From positions 25,851,001 through 25,915,000 of the forward strand of contig NC_088102.1 in assembly GCF_036370855.1 (NCBI RefSeq): a stretch of 64,000 nt of DNA, read 5' to 3'. Below, piece by piece: positions 37,926 to 50,196 of this stretch. Under the pieces are notes generated by a model. It saw only the letters and a list, made by a program, of their open reading frames with translations, had not been told where the DNA came from and searched no databases. Position numbers and translations under genes: made by a program. The first letter of the stretch is position 1. The number at the start of each line of letters is the position of its first letter. The stretch comes from Dromaius novaehollandiae. Lineage: Eukaryota > Chordata > Aves > Casuariiformes > Dromaiidae.

Positions 37926-40900
37926 GACAGACAGTCCTGGTGTGAGGGAAAGAAAAGCCAAGGTCAGAGATTAGGGCTCCTATCTTTACAACAGTCAGCA
38001 GAGAGCAATCAGAGAAAGTGGCCCCAGTGAGAGCAGAAGTGATTTGATGTTGGTGAGAACGATGTACTGAGATCTGGCAGGTGGTAGGAGTATAACAGCA
38101 CAACTCAAGTTATATTCATTGACTGTTGACTAAAATGACACACGGAAAGCCTAGACAGGGAAAACTCATTAGTAATCACTTTCTGGGAAAGAAAAAAAAA
38201 CTAAAACAAAACAAAAAACAAACAAAAAGAACCCCAAAGAACAAACAGAAAAAACAACCCCCTCCCCCCACCAAACAGAAAACACCAGAAGCTCCAGCAG
38301 AGCTGAAAGGGCTTTTCTCACTTGAAGAACAAATGATACTACAAGGAGGAGCTCAGAGCTGAAGGGGTAGAAGTCATAAGCAGCAACAGCAGGATCTTTG
38401 TACTAACACTTCTCTTAGATGTTTAAGGACTAGCCAAAACTATTGTGGTTGGAATAATGCAGAGACCTACTTGTTCAAAATAAATACATGGAGAAGAAAA
38501 TTTGAAGCACGTATGGAGTCTGTGTGCCCCACTAGATATTTGAATTGATGGAAACAGAATGCCAAACAACCTGTATTAACGAACAGTAGGGTGTTCTCTA
38601 ATAACTGCATGGCCACACCCCTGTTTTTCTAGATCTTTTCCAAAAAGCCAGAGGAATAATGAGCCCTTGGAGCTTGCCCCAAAAGTCAGCAAATATCGAA
38701 TAATTTGTGCTTCAGGCCTCTTATAGAGCTTTCCAGCCAGCAGCCTCTTCTTCATTACACAGAAGAGGTTTTAGCATCAGCTGTCCTACTGACCCTAGCT
38801 GGCAAGTGATGTCAGAGCTCAGACAGGCCAGTCGCATGAGGCTTTGAAAGCCAGCATCTTCCAGCCTCCCCAGATGTTCACAAATAAAAAATACGAGCTC
38901 TCAAGTATTAGCGTCATCTGCTTTTTGCACAGTGCCTCATTTAGCATGTAGGCAGATACCTTAACAACAGTTCCAGAACTAAAAAATCAATTAAAGACAT
39001 GCAGAGCATGCAACTTCAGTTTACTTACAAACTGGCAAAGGAGTGAATGACAGTAGCAAACTCCACATGTGAAGGAGATTTACTTTGGGATCAATGGAGA
39101 TGGGAAAGTTTCATCCATCTGCTACTGATTTTCTACATGTTACTGTTAATCTACTTTGACCTTCAATAGTTACCAGCTTGGATTTCCTATGATTACTGTA
39201 CATCTACAGGCTTAGGGGAATGCATAGCTCCTGGCACCTTTTTCAGTTGTTTTGCCCAGTCTATTACCAGTCATTTCTAGGTTATTATCATGCCTGACAG
39301 GAAAAATTCCATTAGATGTCAGACCAGCCTTTCAGCTGCTTATGCTGCACAAGCAGAGGTGAAGACATGAACTTGTGTATCATCATTTGCTGAAAATACT
39401 ATAGTTTGGTGGCCATCACTGCATCCTTCAGAGTCTCATACCTGCACTGAGCAATGGGGTTAGCACAGTGGAACTCACATTAGAGTGCCCTGGGAATCAG
39501 CAAGCAACTGTTAAGTGCAGCTTTGTCCTGAAGGCTGTTATCAAGGAATGATATTATCAGCCAGAACTGCTGGAGATCACAGATGATTTTTATGGCCAGC
39601 GATAGAAAAAAACAGTGGACATATCCAGCATCATTAGCCAGGGCCCTAGTGGTTTGTGACTGCTTGGAGGAAACTGTTAACCAGTACAACATAAGCAGTC
39701 TTTGTAGGTCCAAATGTGATTTGCCAAAGTCAAGCAGATCCAAAAAATCCAGATGCTATGAAAGGTGCTTTGACAAAAGCTTCTAAGTAACATCAAATTC
39801 TCCTAAGGGAGAAAGCATTTCACTAAACAACAACCAGCTAGCAGTCAATGCTAATATCAATGTTTTGAGCAATGGAAGTTGCTTCAAGGCTTGGAGAAAC
39901 TGTCCCTCTAATATACTGACAACTTTCATAAGGAGATACCAGTTTGTTATTAGTCTTCACTGAGAGCTTGTTTATTCAAGGTTGTCAGTAGATCTTCTCC
40001 CAAAACGTCCAGCGCTCAGTTAAATAAGAGTGGTTCATACAGCTGTGTGTCCTCCCATGCAGCATGTATTGATACCATGAATTTCTTCTCCAGAGACCAC
40101 CTATAATCTCAGTGAGAAAGATTTGACTAAGACAACTTTGATTGAACAAGCTGTTTATTACACTAAAAAAAACTTGATTGAAATTTTGCAAGCGTTATTG
40201 TGAGGACAATCAATTTTACTTTTTCTTCATGCAAATCCACAACATAGTGTATAAAAATGTTTTGGACACTTCTGTTCCTCTAAACTAGTAAGCACTAGAC
40301 TGCAATTTTACCAGTGCTCTAGCCATCTTCCTTTATTTTTAAATTGTCACTAATCATCCAAGAAATAAAACAATCTGTGAATATGAAGCTCTGAAAGAAG
40401 GAACAAGGAAAAAAAGCAGCTAACTCCAGAAAACAAAAAGTGATAGCAAAGTGCTGTCACCAAGCCGAGTCAGCCATATGGTTCATGGAGACTTAAAATC
40501 TCTTTTAAAACCTCTGGAAACTCCTGAGCCTCCATTAACTTCTGAAGACAAAACAAAAAACTCATATATTTCTCATCCCAAGAGAAGAGCTGAACTTTCA
40601 AACCAAACTGTAAGATCCAATTTCTGGGTCCAAGTATTTGATCTTAGCTCTTGGGTCTGGAGCATATTCAGCCCACAGCCACCTCAGATCACCCATCGCT
40701 TCAGGGTAGTCAGGCAATTTGAAGCTGTTCAGAAATCTGTCTGTATAACAATGCACCTGGCAGGCACAGTCAGCCTAGGCAGAGCCAATGCCCTGCAGCA
40801 AGAGATGCCATCAGAGATGCCATCAGGTCAGAAAGGAATTTTATTGTCCAGGCTGTCAACTGCACACTAAACTCCCCTAGCCCAAGCATGGATCTTATAT

Positions 40901-43900
40901 ATAACACAGAAACTTTCTATCAGACGCAGGTTTGGGGTAGAAGAACTCCTGTAATTAGGTTGGAGGCAACACCACACCTTTCCCTTGACAATTTCTCTTT
41001 GGCTGTATGCACTAAGTACTCATTTTGAACCAATTTGGCCAGACATGGCCCACATCATCCAACCAGCTATTAGTATCTTGTGCGAAAGGAGAAATTTAAG
41101 AGGAAGGCTTATTAGGGTATAAATTATGTTGGAGAAGAGTAGAAAAGTGAGTAATACGTGAAGGAGTGTGCCAGCCTGGCATACAAATCATAGCGTGATG
41201 TTGGTCAAACTAGATATGAGCCTGCAGAAAAAGATAGCATCGTTTCAGACTGCATATGAAGATGAACTTGGAACAAAAATATTATAAACCTTTTCTATGG
41301 TGCTCTGATGCAATAAAGACACAGAATATTATATGCAGCTCTGCCTTCATTAGTCAAAGCAGACTGAGTTCACAGGAAAGCCATAAATTATTAAGAAGCT
41401 GAAAAATAGTTTTGTAAGAGGAAGAAATGGTTATATTTGGCTAGTATGGGTAATTACAACCAAAGTGAATGTGAGGAAAATGTGATGACAATCTAATATG
41501 TATATATTGGAGGGTGGGAGAAATAATTCTCTGGATTGGATAAACAGTCAGTAACTGGAAATAAAGAGTTCAATTTAAGAAAAGGAAATCACAAGTTAAA
41601 ATTTCAGGAAATACTTCCAGCTAGCAGTTCTTCCACTGTTAAACTGTAGGATAAGCTTACACTGGAAAAGCTGGAATCTTCACAACTAGCAAGCTGTAAG
41701 CTGAAGAGAGTAAAGTGCGGCGGATAGGGAACAGCCTGGTATTGCTAGAACAGTGCGAAAAAATAAACCAGAGAAGCTGCCACTTTTTACCAAGACGGCT
41801 GCTAAAGCCACAGGTAAAACAAGTATACAACTTAAGTCAAGAGGGGGCCAGATACTGATCTTACTCAGCTGGAATTTCTTTATATGATCATGCTTTTCTG
41901 TTCTGAGTTGCACTTCATGCCTTCTCAGCTGTGTTCAAAATATTAGTTAGTAGCATGGTGTTTTATTCAATGTAAGTAATCTGAAATAAAAATAATTGGG
42001 CAAATAAAATGATTATATATAGGTGGTATTTGTTGAAAGAAGATAAAACACAGTGTTTTGGTCTTCTTTTATAAGTGTGGGATTAGAGTACATGATTCCC
42101 GTATAGCTTCTGTTTGTAAATGCTACAACTACTATTGACAGAAAGCAGAAAACTTAACAATTTTACATCCCTAAGGTATTTTTCCATTCAGTAACAAATT
42201 ATAATAATCTTTCTCAGCATTTCCATATGACTAAGAGATATCCAAACTTCTTGTATTGTTAACCTCTTTTATCCTACCAAGCACTTCCGGAATGACCACT
42301 GTGTATGTATGTAGACTGAGGAAAACGTGTCTATATTTCTGTTTAATCTGTATTTTCTTTTCCTCAAAATGAACTGTTAGGTGTGCTAACTTCTCATAAT
42401 ACCATTTTGGGACAGTGAGAAAGACCATAAGCTTAGAATCTCTGGAAATATTGGGATGATTAAATACGACAGTTACATAAATACAGGCAAACTGAGATGT
42501 AATAATAGATTGAAGATCACTTTCTAATAATTCTGAAATTATTTTAGGGGGTTCTTTCTTCCCTTCTCTACTCTTGCTCCATCTCCCTCCAAATCTGAGA
42601 GAGGGAAACACTTTTCATAAAACATAACAGGTCATTTGGAAAAAATGTAGGTGGAAGAAATGGGATACTATCTCAGCATCTGGAAAACACCAATGAGGAG
42701 AAAGTAGATATTTCATTAGCTCAGCTATTATTATTCATGAATCAACCAGAATGACTTTTCATGCTTATTTGATAAAATTTACTTACTGAAACCCCAGTGG
42801 AAATCTAACCGATGCATAATTTCAATTTCCATCCAAGCCTAAAATTAAGGATTACACTGAAGTCAAAGTGTTAAGAGGCTCTGTGGATTTTCAGTCCCCA
42901 TAGGCATTAGAAGCATCACTCTGGTGATCAGAAGTTTCCAGTGCTACATCACAAAAAGTAATCCTTTCACAGTTAGGCAGCTAAATGTCAGATCCTCCTA
43001 ACAACTGTGAATTTTGGGTGGAATGTTAAATCACTTCGGTAACGCAGGTGTGTAAGTAGCAAGACTGTGCTTCTGCAGTTTCTTCCAGGCATACAAAAAT
43101 TTCTCTCATTAATGCATTATAAATTACAGTGCTATCTGAGAGAATTAAAAATATGTAAGCTGTCTCAAAAATCAAGTCCTTGTAAAAACAAATCTTATTC
43201 CCTCTCCCTTTTCACCTCAGGCCTTGACAAATCCATGCGTTTCTCTAGCAAAATCTTGCAAAGTGTGTAAATACACATAAACAAGCAGGACAGAAAGTGC
43301 ATGGATGAAAAGACAGTCACAAAAATACATTCAGTCCTGCTAGCTGCAGAGCACTGTAGCTTAATCCAGGAAAAAGGATTTAAACATATGTTTAGCTTTA
43401 AGCATAGACATAGTCCCCTTAACTACAGCTGAACTACTCACATGGTTAATTTTAGTCATGTGTTTCTCAGTTGTGTTGATTAGGTTGCCTTACTTGATGT
43501 CTTCCAGGACTGCAATCAGCATATTTTTCTGATTTCAAATATAGTAACCCTTTAGATATGGAAGCATAACACATGATAAGCCTCAAGGCTTTTGACCCCA
43601 GTTTCATATGTTGCAGTACCACAGTGTCATGAACAGGTTTACATGCTGAAGAGGAAAGGAACATGCAGGGACATGAAGTAACACATGTGTGTGGGCAAGA
43701 CAGATGTTGGCTTATACCACAAAGGGTTTTTATGTCTGCAACATAGCCAGCTAACACTCTCTCCATTCCCCTAGTCTTATCAGCCATGAGATATTTATAA
43801 AATTTTCCCCATATAGAGAGAGATGATGAGTTTTAAGCTCCCTATATCTTTTCCTTCCCATTTCACAAACCGCAAGGAACCTGCTGCTACACTAACTTGT

Positions 43901-44084
43901 GAAATTATATTAGGAGCAATTAACCCAGTGAGTGAACAGCTCCATTTATTCAAATGAAACAAAATGAAAGTTAGTATAACCACACAAAGGTTTAACCTTA
44001 AGAAAATCCAGTGCCAGACCCATGACAACCCACAACCATGACTTGTAGTAATTGAAATTCTCATGTGAGAAGCTTGAAGTATTT

Positions 44085-44180
44085 ATAATAGGGAACAAGT
44101 GTTTGATCTCCTCAGCTCTAAAATCAGAAAAACAAGTGTCTTGTCCAAGGTGAGACAAGGAGCAGAGCCTGGGGCCATCT
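44085..44180 (+). repeat. Possible MIR-like SINE fragment
   Basis: The words 'tctaaaatcagaaaaacaag', 'cttgtccaaggtgagacaag' and 'gagcagagcctggggcc' follow the order of the conserved MIR-type 3' part. Heavily decayed; ends not defined. Confidence 0.35.
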
Positions 44181-44929
44181 CAATTCCAGCCACATGTTAT
44201 TGTTTAAATTACTACATGTAGCAGCAGCAATGTGGGTGCCAAGTGCTTTTGAGCTGGGTGCAATTTGCAGTATTAAAGCCATGAGCATAGACCTAGAGCA
44301 TATTTTTGGCCAGAGGGGAATGGGGAAAATAGCAAGCACTCAATGACGGCAGCAAGTCAGTTATCTCCACTATCAAGATACATTTCAGCCTGTACATCTA
44401 CATCAAATGGGAAAAAGTAATCATCATAGTTAAAAATAGTGTTCAGATTTCTAATGAGAAGCCTAGAAAACAGGTTTAGGACATTATGTATGTGGATAGC
44501 TACCTTAAAATGTACTTTCATGCATCTGTAAGAAAAGCCTCCACAACCTTTCTGTTTAGTATCCTTTTTCTTTCTACCTATGTTCCTCTTCTCCTTTACT
44601 AACAGCTGTTGCCTACTCACAGTATAAATTTCATGGAATTTTCCTCAAATTGCTGAGATTTTAGGCGTCAGCCATATGGCCACCAATTCCTCTCTCAAAG
44701 TTCTCCTATTTTATCTTTTACCTGATGTGATCATTTAGACTAGGAAAAATAGATGGAAAATTACACTGCATTGAGAACAGTGCACGATTTAAAACAAACA
44801 TTTTGTCGTGTTAAGAAAATACTGTATATCAATTGCAATTACTAAAAGAAGACTTAGAGCAGACATTACACATCAGAAAAACCACTTGTAAATCAAGATC
44901 TATGAGATTAAAGAGACCAGACCAAATCT

Positions 44930-44930
<1 letters not shown>

Positions 44931-44965
<35 letters not shown>
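44931..44965. repeat. Poly(A) run of 35
   Basis: An uninterrupted run of A follows ACCAAATCTC. No AATAAA precedes it at the normal distance and I see no target-site duplication, so a retroposed mRNA tail is not supported. It is probably a mononucleotide microsatellite. Confidence 0.95.
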
Positions 44966-44966
<1 letters not shown>

Positions 44967-46180
44967 CACATGTTAGACATGTTACTGCTAATGATACCAC
45001 CTGTTGGACATGAAGTGTGAACATAATTGCCAATATCAATTTCATGCAATTATGAGCACTCAGGTTAAAGCAGTTCTGACCTGAAGCTTGGATACCATGG
45101 AAATGCATGAGAAGAATTCAGGAAGAGTTGGGTGTTACTATATTTGGTCTCATTCCAAATAGAAACAATGTCAGGCAAATACAGGCTTATTTTTAATCAC
45201 ATGTGTATTTTTTAAGGGCCCTAACATGAATGCAGTAGCCCGTTAACTCAAAAATGATGCGGGACTGATCTTACATTAGAACAGGATGTGAAATGGGAAT
45301 TATCCAAGCATTCCCAAAGTTAAGCTAAGTTTTGGAGAACAATGGGTCATTTTCCTCCCTTCCTCATACTAATGTGAGGACCACTGGCAGTGGTCTACAA
45401 TTATCGCCATTATTTTTAAGAAGTAGTAGTAAATCCTTGCATGGTTACTGAATGTTGGTTTGTTAACTGCACTAGCTGACAGTACAGTTAGATGTAGTAA
45501 TCATACAGGTACTCCCCTAAGGTGTTGATCCTTGAAAAAACAGACATGTTAACAGAATAGAACAGGAAAAGTGATACTGAGAATCTCACCCCCAGTAATT
45601 CACAATCTTTATTTTATTGGGGTTCATTTGCTTCCACTCGCCCGATTAAGCCCACTGATAAACTAAGCACATGTACATCAGATGGCCATAGTGTCTCAGA
45701 TTTGTAGGGGTTTAGGTGCTGCAGAAGCAATGGAAATTAAAAAAAAAAAGCCAGCCTCAGAAACTCTGATAATGGTTAATGCTTCCTATAATTTTACTGG
45801 CTCCAGTGTCAGTACATCATTCTGTTTCCTCTAACATCACTGTTTTAAGCCTGTCTGGGAAAAAAATGAACACGGGAACATTTTTGATGTCCAGGCAAGT
45901 CTTATCTTTTCGCATCCCAGTCATTCAAAGAAATAGATCATTTGGCTTTGGCTGCATGGCATACGTTCAGAAAGCTAAGCTTTACTTGGAACTGCTGGAA
46001 GTCAGCAAGGGCCATTGGTATATCTGTGCACCAACATCTCACTCCGAATGGCATCACCTCTCTGACTGTGACAGTCTCCACCAATGCATTGCCACCACAG
46101 ACCACAAGCACGAGCACGTTAGACCCTCTGGGCAGTTCACCTCTCTGCTTCTGTTCCACTTTGGACTGGCCATGGCTCAT

Positions 46181-46226
46181 ATTATATATATACTATATAC
46201 CCTATATATATTATAGCTATATATGG
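46181..46226. repeat. AT-rich simple repeat (TATATA type)
   Basis: Alternating A/T units with scattered C and G, capable of cruciform pairing. Low complexity; no function implied. Confidence 0.85.
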
Positions 46227-46920
46227 TAGCTTTCCAGTGTTCAGGTGATAATCTTCAAGCTCAGAGTTGCCTTACTTGTGCAATTAGTGAGGAAATAAAT
46301 GTTTTCAAACTTTTAGGCTATTTCTCACGCAACTGATGTCAGCGACCCACATTCAGAGTGCTCTCAGAAAGCATTACCCTGTAAGCATGCAGCTAATTCC
46401 ACAGTCAGTGATGGGATACTGAACAGTGAGATGGGATAGTGAATTTCAATTTGATGAAAAGATCATCCTTTCCTGAATTCTGACCATATTTGGACATGCT
46501 GCATAACACTATCATTTACATGAGTGACAACACTTGAAGAAAATAAAAGGTGCAAAAGATAAAGTACTTGAAGGATTGGAATGCCAGCAATTAGCTAGGA
46601 TAGGACACAGATTTTGTGACCCTGCAATATTTCATGTATTGTTATATATACACCCAGCAGCTAATACTGATAGACTACTCATCCTCAAACTGGTCCCCTG
46701 TTATCTGTATATTATGTCTTTCACATGATGGTCACAATCCCTCTTCTCCGTGGTAAGCAATGATCTAATTCTTGTGGTCTGTTTTGGTGTGTCATGGCTA
46801 TGACTTCCTCCCTTTCACCCAAGATTCTGCTGTCCTGACTGCTCACCCTGAGACTTGAGAACACCATGATCATACCAAAATTGACTCAAGTGAATTTCAT
46901 TTTGCAGCAAGCAAAGATTC

Positions 46921-46922
<2 letters not shown>

Positions 46923-46953
<31 letters not shown>
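46923..46953. repeat. Poly(T) run of 31
   Basis: An uninterrupted T run. Read on the minus strand it is a poly(A) lying about 420 bases downstream of the exon-like segment at 47377-47443, so it could be a retroposition tail or simply a microsatellite. No AATAAA is seen just before it on the minus strand. Confidence 0.95.
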
Positions 46954-46957
<4 letters not shown>

Positions 46958-47202
46958 TACATTTGAAAAACTACTGGTGACACTGCTGTTAGCTTCTGGC
47001 TGGAAAGTGATTTTAGCATGAAACAATGAATAGGCATTAACATCCACTCTGGGTTAAATAGCTTTCCTAGTGTCTGCTCATATTTCACACTCTCCACACT
47101 AAACACTGCTCATCTCACAGAATAATTATCCCATTGAATTCTTTGCCTCTGGCAAATACAGAACAAGTTCTATCTGCTACAGCAATATTTTCTACCAAAC
47201 AA

Positions 47203-47222
47203 CCCCCCCCCCCTTTTTTTTT
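47203..47222. repeat. C11-T9 homopolymer pair
   Basis: Eleven C are followed by nine T. It is a simple low-complexity site and also a place where assembly length errors are likely. Confidence 0.9.
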
Positions 47223-47376
47223 AAATTAGAAGTTTTAGGGACACCAACATGAAAAAATGGTATTTGCATTTGTTGAGCTAAGAATTCTCTGAGGAGATGC
47301 TGTTTCATCCTCACTTACTCAGGAGCTCTCTGTTAGTCTCTTCCTGTGTCACGGAAGATGGAGCAGTTCTGGCTGG

Positions 47377-47443
47377 CTATAGGAGGTTCTGCTGCATCAG
47401 CATGAGGTGATAGGACCACTCGTCAAAGCTGGGGTCCTCCTTC
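47377..47443 (-). other. Exon-like segment of unknown gene, terminal-exon form
   Basis: On the minus strand a pyrimidine-rich acceptor (…ggttgtctgtacag) opens a frame reading K-E then DPSFDEWSYHLMLMQQNLL and TAG. Codon choice is G/C-ending in an AT-rich area, and the acceptor is strong. The same frame stays open upstream through the pyrimidine tract, giving a hydrophobic PFTFFPFFWIVLGCLY run, so an uninterrupted membrane-anchor reading of about 48 codons back to a TGA is also possible. I do not recognise the protein. It may be the last exon of an unassigned gene, a decayed gene or chance. Confidence 0.3.
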
Positions 47444-48239
47444 CTGTACAGACAACCCAAAACAATCCAGAAGAAGGGGAAGAAGGTAAAGGGAAATATC
47501 TTCCCCCATCCCCACAGTCCTCAGAATATTTCCACATTGTTTGAGGCTCACCAAAAAATGGATGCTATGACTAATGCTGTAAAACACTAAGCTTCCAGCC
47601 AAAATACATTTTCATTTCCAATAAAAATGTGGGAGTTTTCCATTGAGAACACATAAATTTTCCAAACAGCCCTATCTATTAAAAAACAATAAACACTGGT
47701 TTTCTGTCCTGGAAGTTATCTGCTCTTGGATTTCTCTGTCCTTCCTGGTAAATTTAAGTGGCCTAGAAGAAAACTCACTGCTGCTACGGAAAAAGGTAAA
47801 ATTGCCTAAGTGGGCATGGTAAGAGGCACTCCAGCTCCATTAAACTAACTCAATTAATTTAATCACAATAAAAACAAGAAGAGAACAATCCTCTTTTGGC
47901 CCTGAAAAGCCTCATTTCCTCCATTTCTTAAAATGTATTAGATGCAGAAGAAATCTTCATGCTGGCACTGTTCCATTACAAGATGGAAATTACAGAGCTG
48001 CAGTACAGAATGGCAAAAGCATTTCACAAAAATTTCTGTTGAGTGATTAGAAAAAAAGCCAGATGTATTCCTCTCATATCATGATAACAGCTTGATTTCT
48101 ACTTCAAACAGTAATTTGGGACATTTTAAACAACAGTTATTAAACATTCTTAAGTCAGCAAGTCTGAATAAATTGTGAATGAAAATTTAACCAGAGCTAA
48201 CAAGGAAGTTCTCTGTACAACCAGTACTATTTCCAATGA

Positions 48240-49400
48240 ATTTCAGACCACTGGGAAAGATTTCAAAGGATCATGGGGAAGGATGAATTGACATCGCATC
48301 AGCCTGTCAGGCTGATAGACAAAGAAGGGAAAATAATGGAATAACATACAGTTTTTGATTAGTTAAATATATAGATGGAAAGCAAAAATAATTGAAGCTA
48401 TTGACATTTATAAGAAATAGAGCTTGGCAAATAAATTTGAGACATTATTTTGATAAACTAAAATTAAAAGCTGGTTCGGGCCAGAAACAACATTGATATT
48501 ATACTTATGTTGGGCATTTAACATGTCACATGACACAGAAGCCGGAATGATACAAAAGTAACTGGATAGTGTGAGATGCACTAAAACAATGGTTTCTCAT
48601 TATATAGAAACCCATCAAATTATCTTCTACTGTCATCCTAGCATGAGTATAAAATTGGTTCTCGATCTTAACATTATTTAACATTATTCTTAATAATTGG
48701 AATAAAACATAAAATTACTGATAAAAACTACATGTGACAAAATTTGGAGAGGGGAAGCAGACTGATCACTTACCAAAAACAATTTGTCTCACTTTCTGGT
48801 TGCAGACTGCATTCAAAAGAGTGTGGAAACATACTCACTGGACAGTGGTCCACTAACCTCAGAAACAGCAGATCCAAAGATGATTTAGACTTGCAATCTG
48901 GTGCCAGGGCCAAGATTGCTATAAAAAGGAAGCAAGAGTAGCAGTAGGAAGGGTTAGATATTCTAGAGATCTTTTAGCAATCTTGTTTTGCTTTGAGCAC
49001 TCATGGTCCAATTAAAAAATGCATTTAAATAATTTAAAAGGATCCAAAGAAGAGCCCTGCAGATGAACAAAGGATTGAAAAGAATCAAGAACTTAATCAG
49101 TTACTTTAACAAAGAAAGCTGAGGAGTGACTTGCTCAGTTTATAAATGCCTACAGTGAAAACAGCAATGTCACAACATGCAATTCAGTTCAGCAGACAAA
49201 AGGCAAAAGATCCAACAGCTGGATACTGAAAGCAGACAAATTCAGGCTCAATAGAAGAGGCACATTTTTAACAGTGAGCAATTACCTTTTGAACAATTTG
49301 GGTGGATTCTTCATCACTAGGAGCTTTCAAATCAAGACTGGATGTTTCTTCTAAATACATGCTTTAGTTCAAACAAGAATTTGAGGATGTCTCCGAAACT
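48240..49400 (+). repeat. Old CR1 LINE, 5'-truncated, about 1.15 kb
   Basis: The plus strand follows the CR1 reverse-transcriptase 3' region and tail in order. Recognisable blocks are the 'cttggcaaataaatttga' region, a 'catgtcacatgacacagaag' block, 'ggttctcgatcttaacatta', 'taaaacataaaattactgat', 'tgcattcaaaagagtg', 'ctgaggagtgacttgctcag', then 'cacatttttaacagtgagca', 'gaacaatttgggtggattct' and 'tcatcactaggagctttcaa' with 'tcaagactggatgtttcttc'. Many stops and indels show it is dead. It resembles the old CR1 type shared by turtles, crocodilians and birds. Confidence 0.8.
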
Positions 49401-49729
49401 GCTCTAGAGAGCAGACTAAACACACAGTGGTTCCTTCTGCCTTCAGAATCAGATTACAGGAGTTTAATTTGGAAAAGTTACATCTGTCTCAAGGACATAC
49501 CTTAAAGCAGGTACGAATTTAAAAAGGAATTAGAAGTCACATGCGTGTCAAATCATGCAATACGGTTGTGGGCTATACAGCTGCATTACACAGCTGAATA
49601 TATAACCCTGCCTGAAAGGTGGCGTCATCTAGACACATCCAGAGTGTAACACTGCACAGGAAGGCCTTCCACCCCATCTCTGTGACAGGACTTACAAGAA
49701 AGCAAACAATAACAGCCAGCTACACTTAC

Positions 49730-49803
49730 CTTGGTGAATGACAAACTTTGCCTGCCAGGAGATTCCTCAGCCCACATCTGGGTGGGGTTCTGCTCCCTTT
49801 TGG
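49730..49803 (-). other. Exon-like segment with strong splice sites, unknown
   Basis: On the minus strand the acceptor tgacactcaaacag and the consensus donor CAAG|GTAAGT bracket 74 bases that are open in two frames. One reads KREQNPTQMWAEESPGRQSL then SFTK. It lies just downstream of the probable CIPC 3' end. It could be an exon of an unassigned minus-strand transcript that also uses the segment at 47377-47443, though the phases do not join directly, or a cryptic splice pair. Confidence 0.25.
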
Positions 49804-50190
49804 CTGTTTGAGTGTCACACAAGGAAAGAAAAACATGACAGACAGTGCACCTGAAAGCAGCAATCTGCCTTTTTGGCCTCAGTAAAATGAGGATGAATAG
49901 GCCTGACATCATGCAGATAGACTTCGTGATGCAAAGGAAAAGCTAGCCAGAAAACAGTGAGGTGATCTTGTTGGAAAATTTCCTTCTTGAATTGTACCCA
50001 TATCCTGTAGGAATAAAAGATTCACAAACCCATGAGATTCCCATTCCAGAATGAAGAGGCTTCTTAGGATGGGATCTCCATCCACAAGGCTTCTGGGCAT
50101 TCTGGGAATGCTCATCTAGTTCTCACTGTAAATTTGATCTTTGAACAAAGAAAAGACCATGAAGAGACTGAAACATTTTGAAAAATGTAT

Positions 50191-50196
50191 TTTATT
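50191..50196 (-). terminator. Distal CIPC polyadenylation signal
   Basis: AATAAA on the minus strand (TTTATT on plus). Further downstream on the minus strand comes a T/G-rich stretch (tttcagtctcttcatggtct), a reasonable downstream element. Use would give a 3' UTR of about 3.9 kb. Confidence 0.45.

Larger units (their letters stand above)
35866..47200. other. AT-rich intergenic DNA between ZDHHC22 and CIPC
   Basis: I find no recognisable exon here. The longest frames (40451-40870 plus, 42231-42611 minus, 45779-46216 plus) are of lengths expected by chance in AT-rich DNA and match no family I know. The nameable content is homopolymer runs, an AT microsatellite, a weak CR1-like piece near 37.8 kb and a MIR-like piece near 44.1 kb. 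An A-rich low-complexity block lies at 38186-38285. Confidence 0.6.

Noticed and set aside
40451-40870. 139-codon plus-strand frame
   Set aside because: Unrecognised. It contains a tandem 12-base duplication near 40805-40828 and has no supporting signals.
42231-42611. 126-codon minus-strand frame in AT-rich DNA
   Set aside because: Its length is within chance for 64 kb in six frames. No family resemblance and no flanking splice or promoter signal.
45779-46216. 145-codon plus-strand frame, with two more overlapping frames
   Set aside because: Three frames open together point to composition, not selection. It ends in an AT microsatellite and no homologue was recognised.
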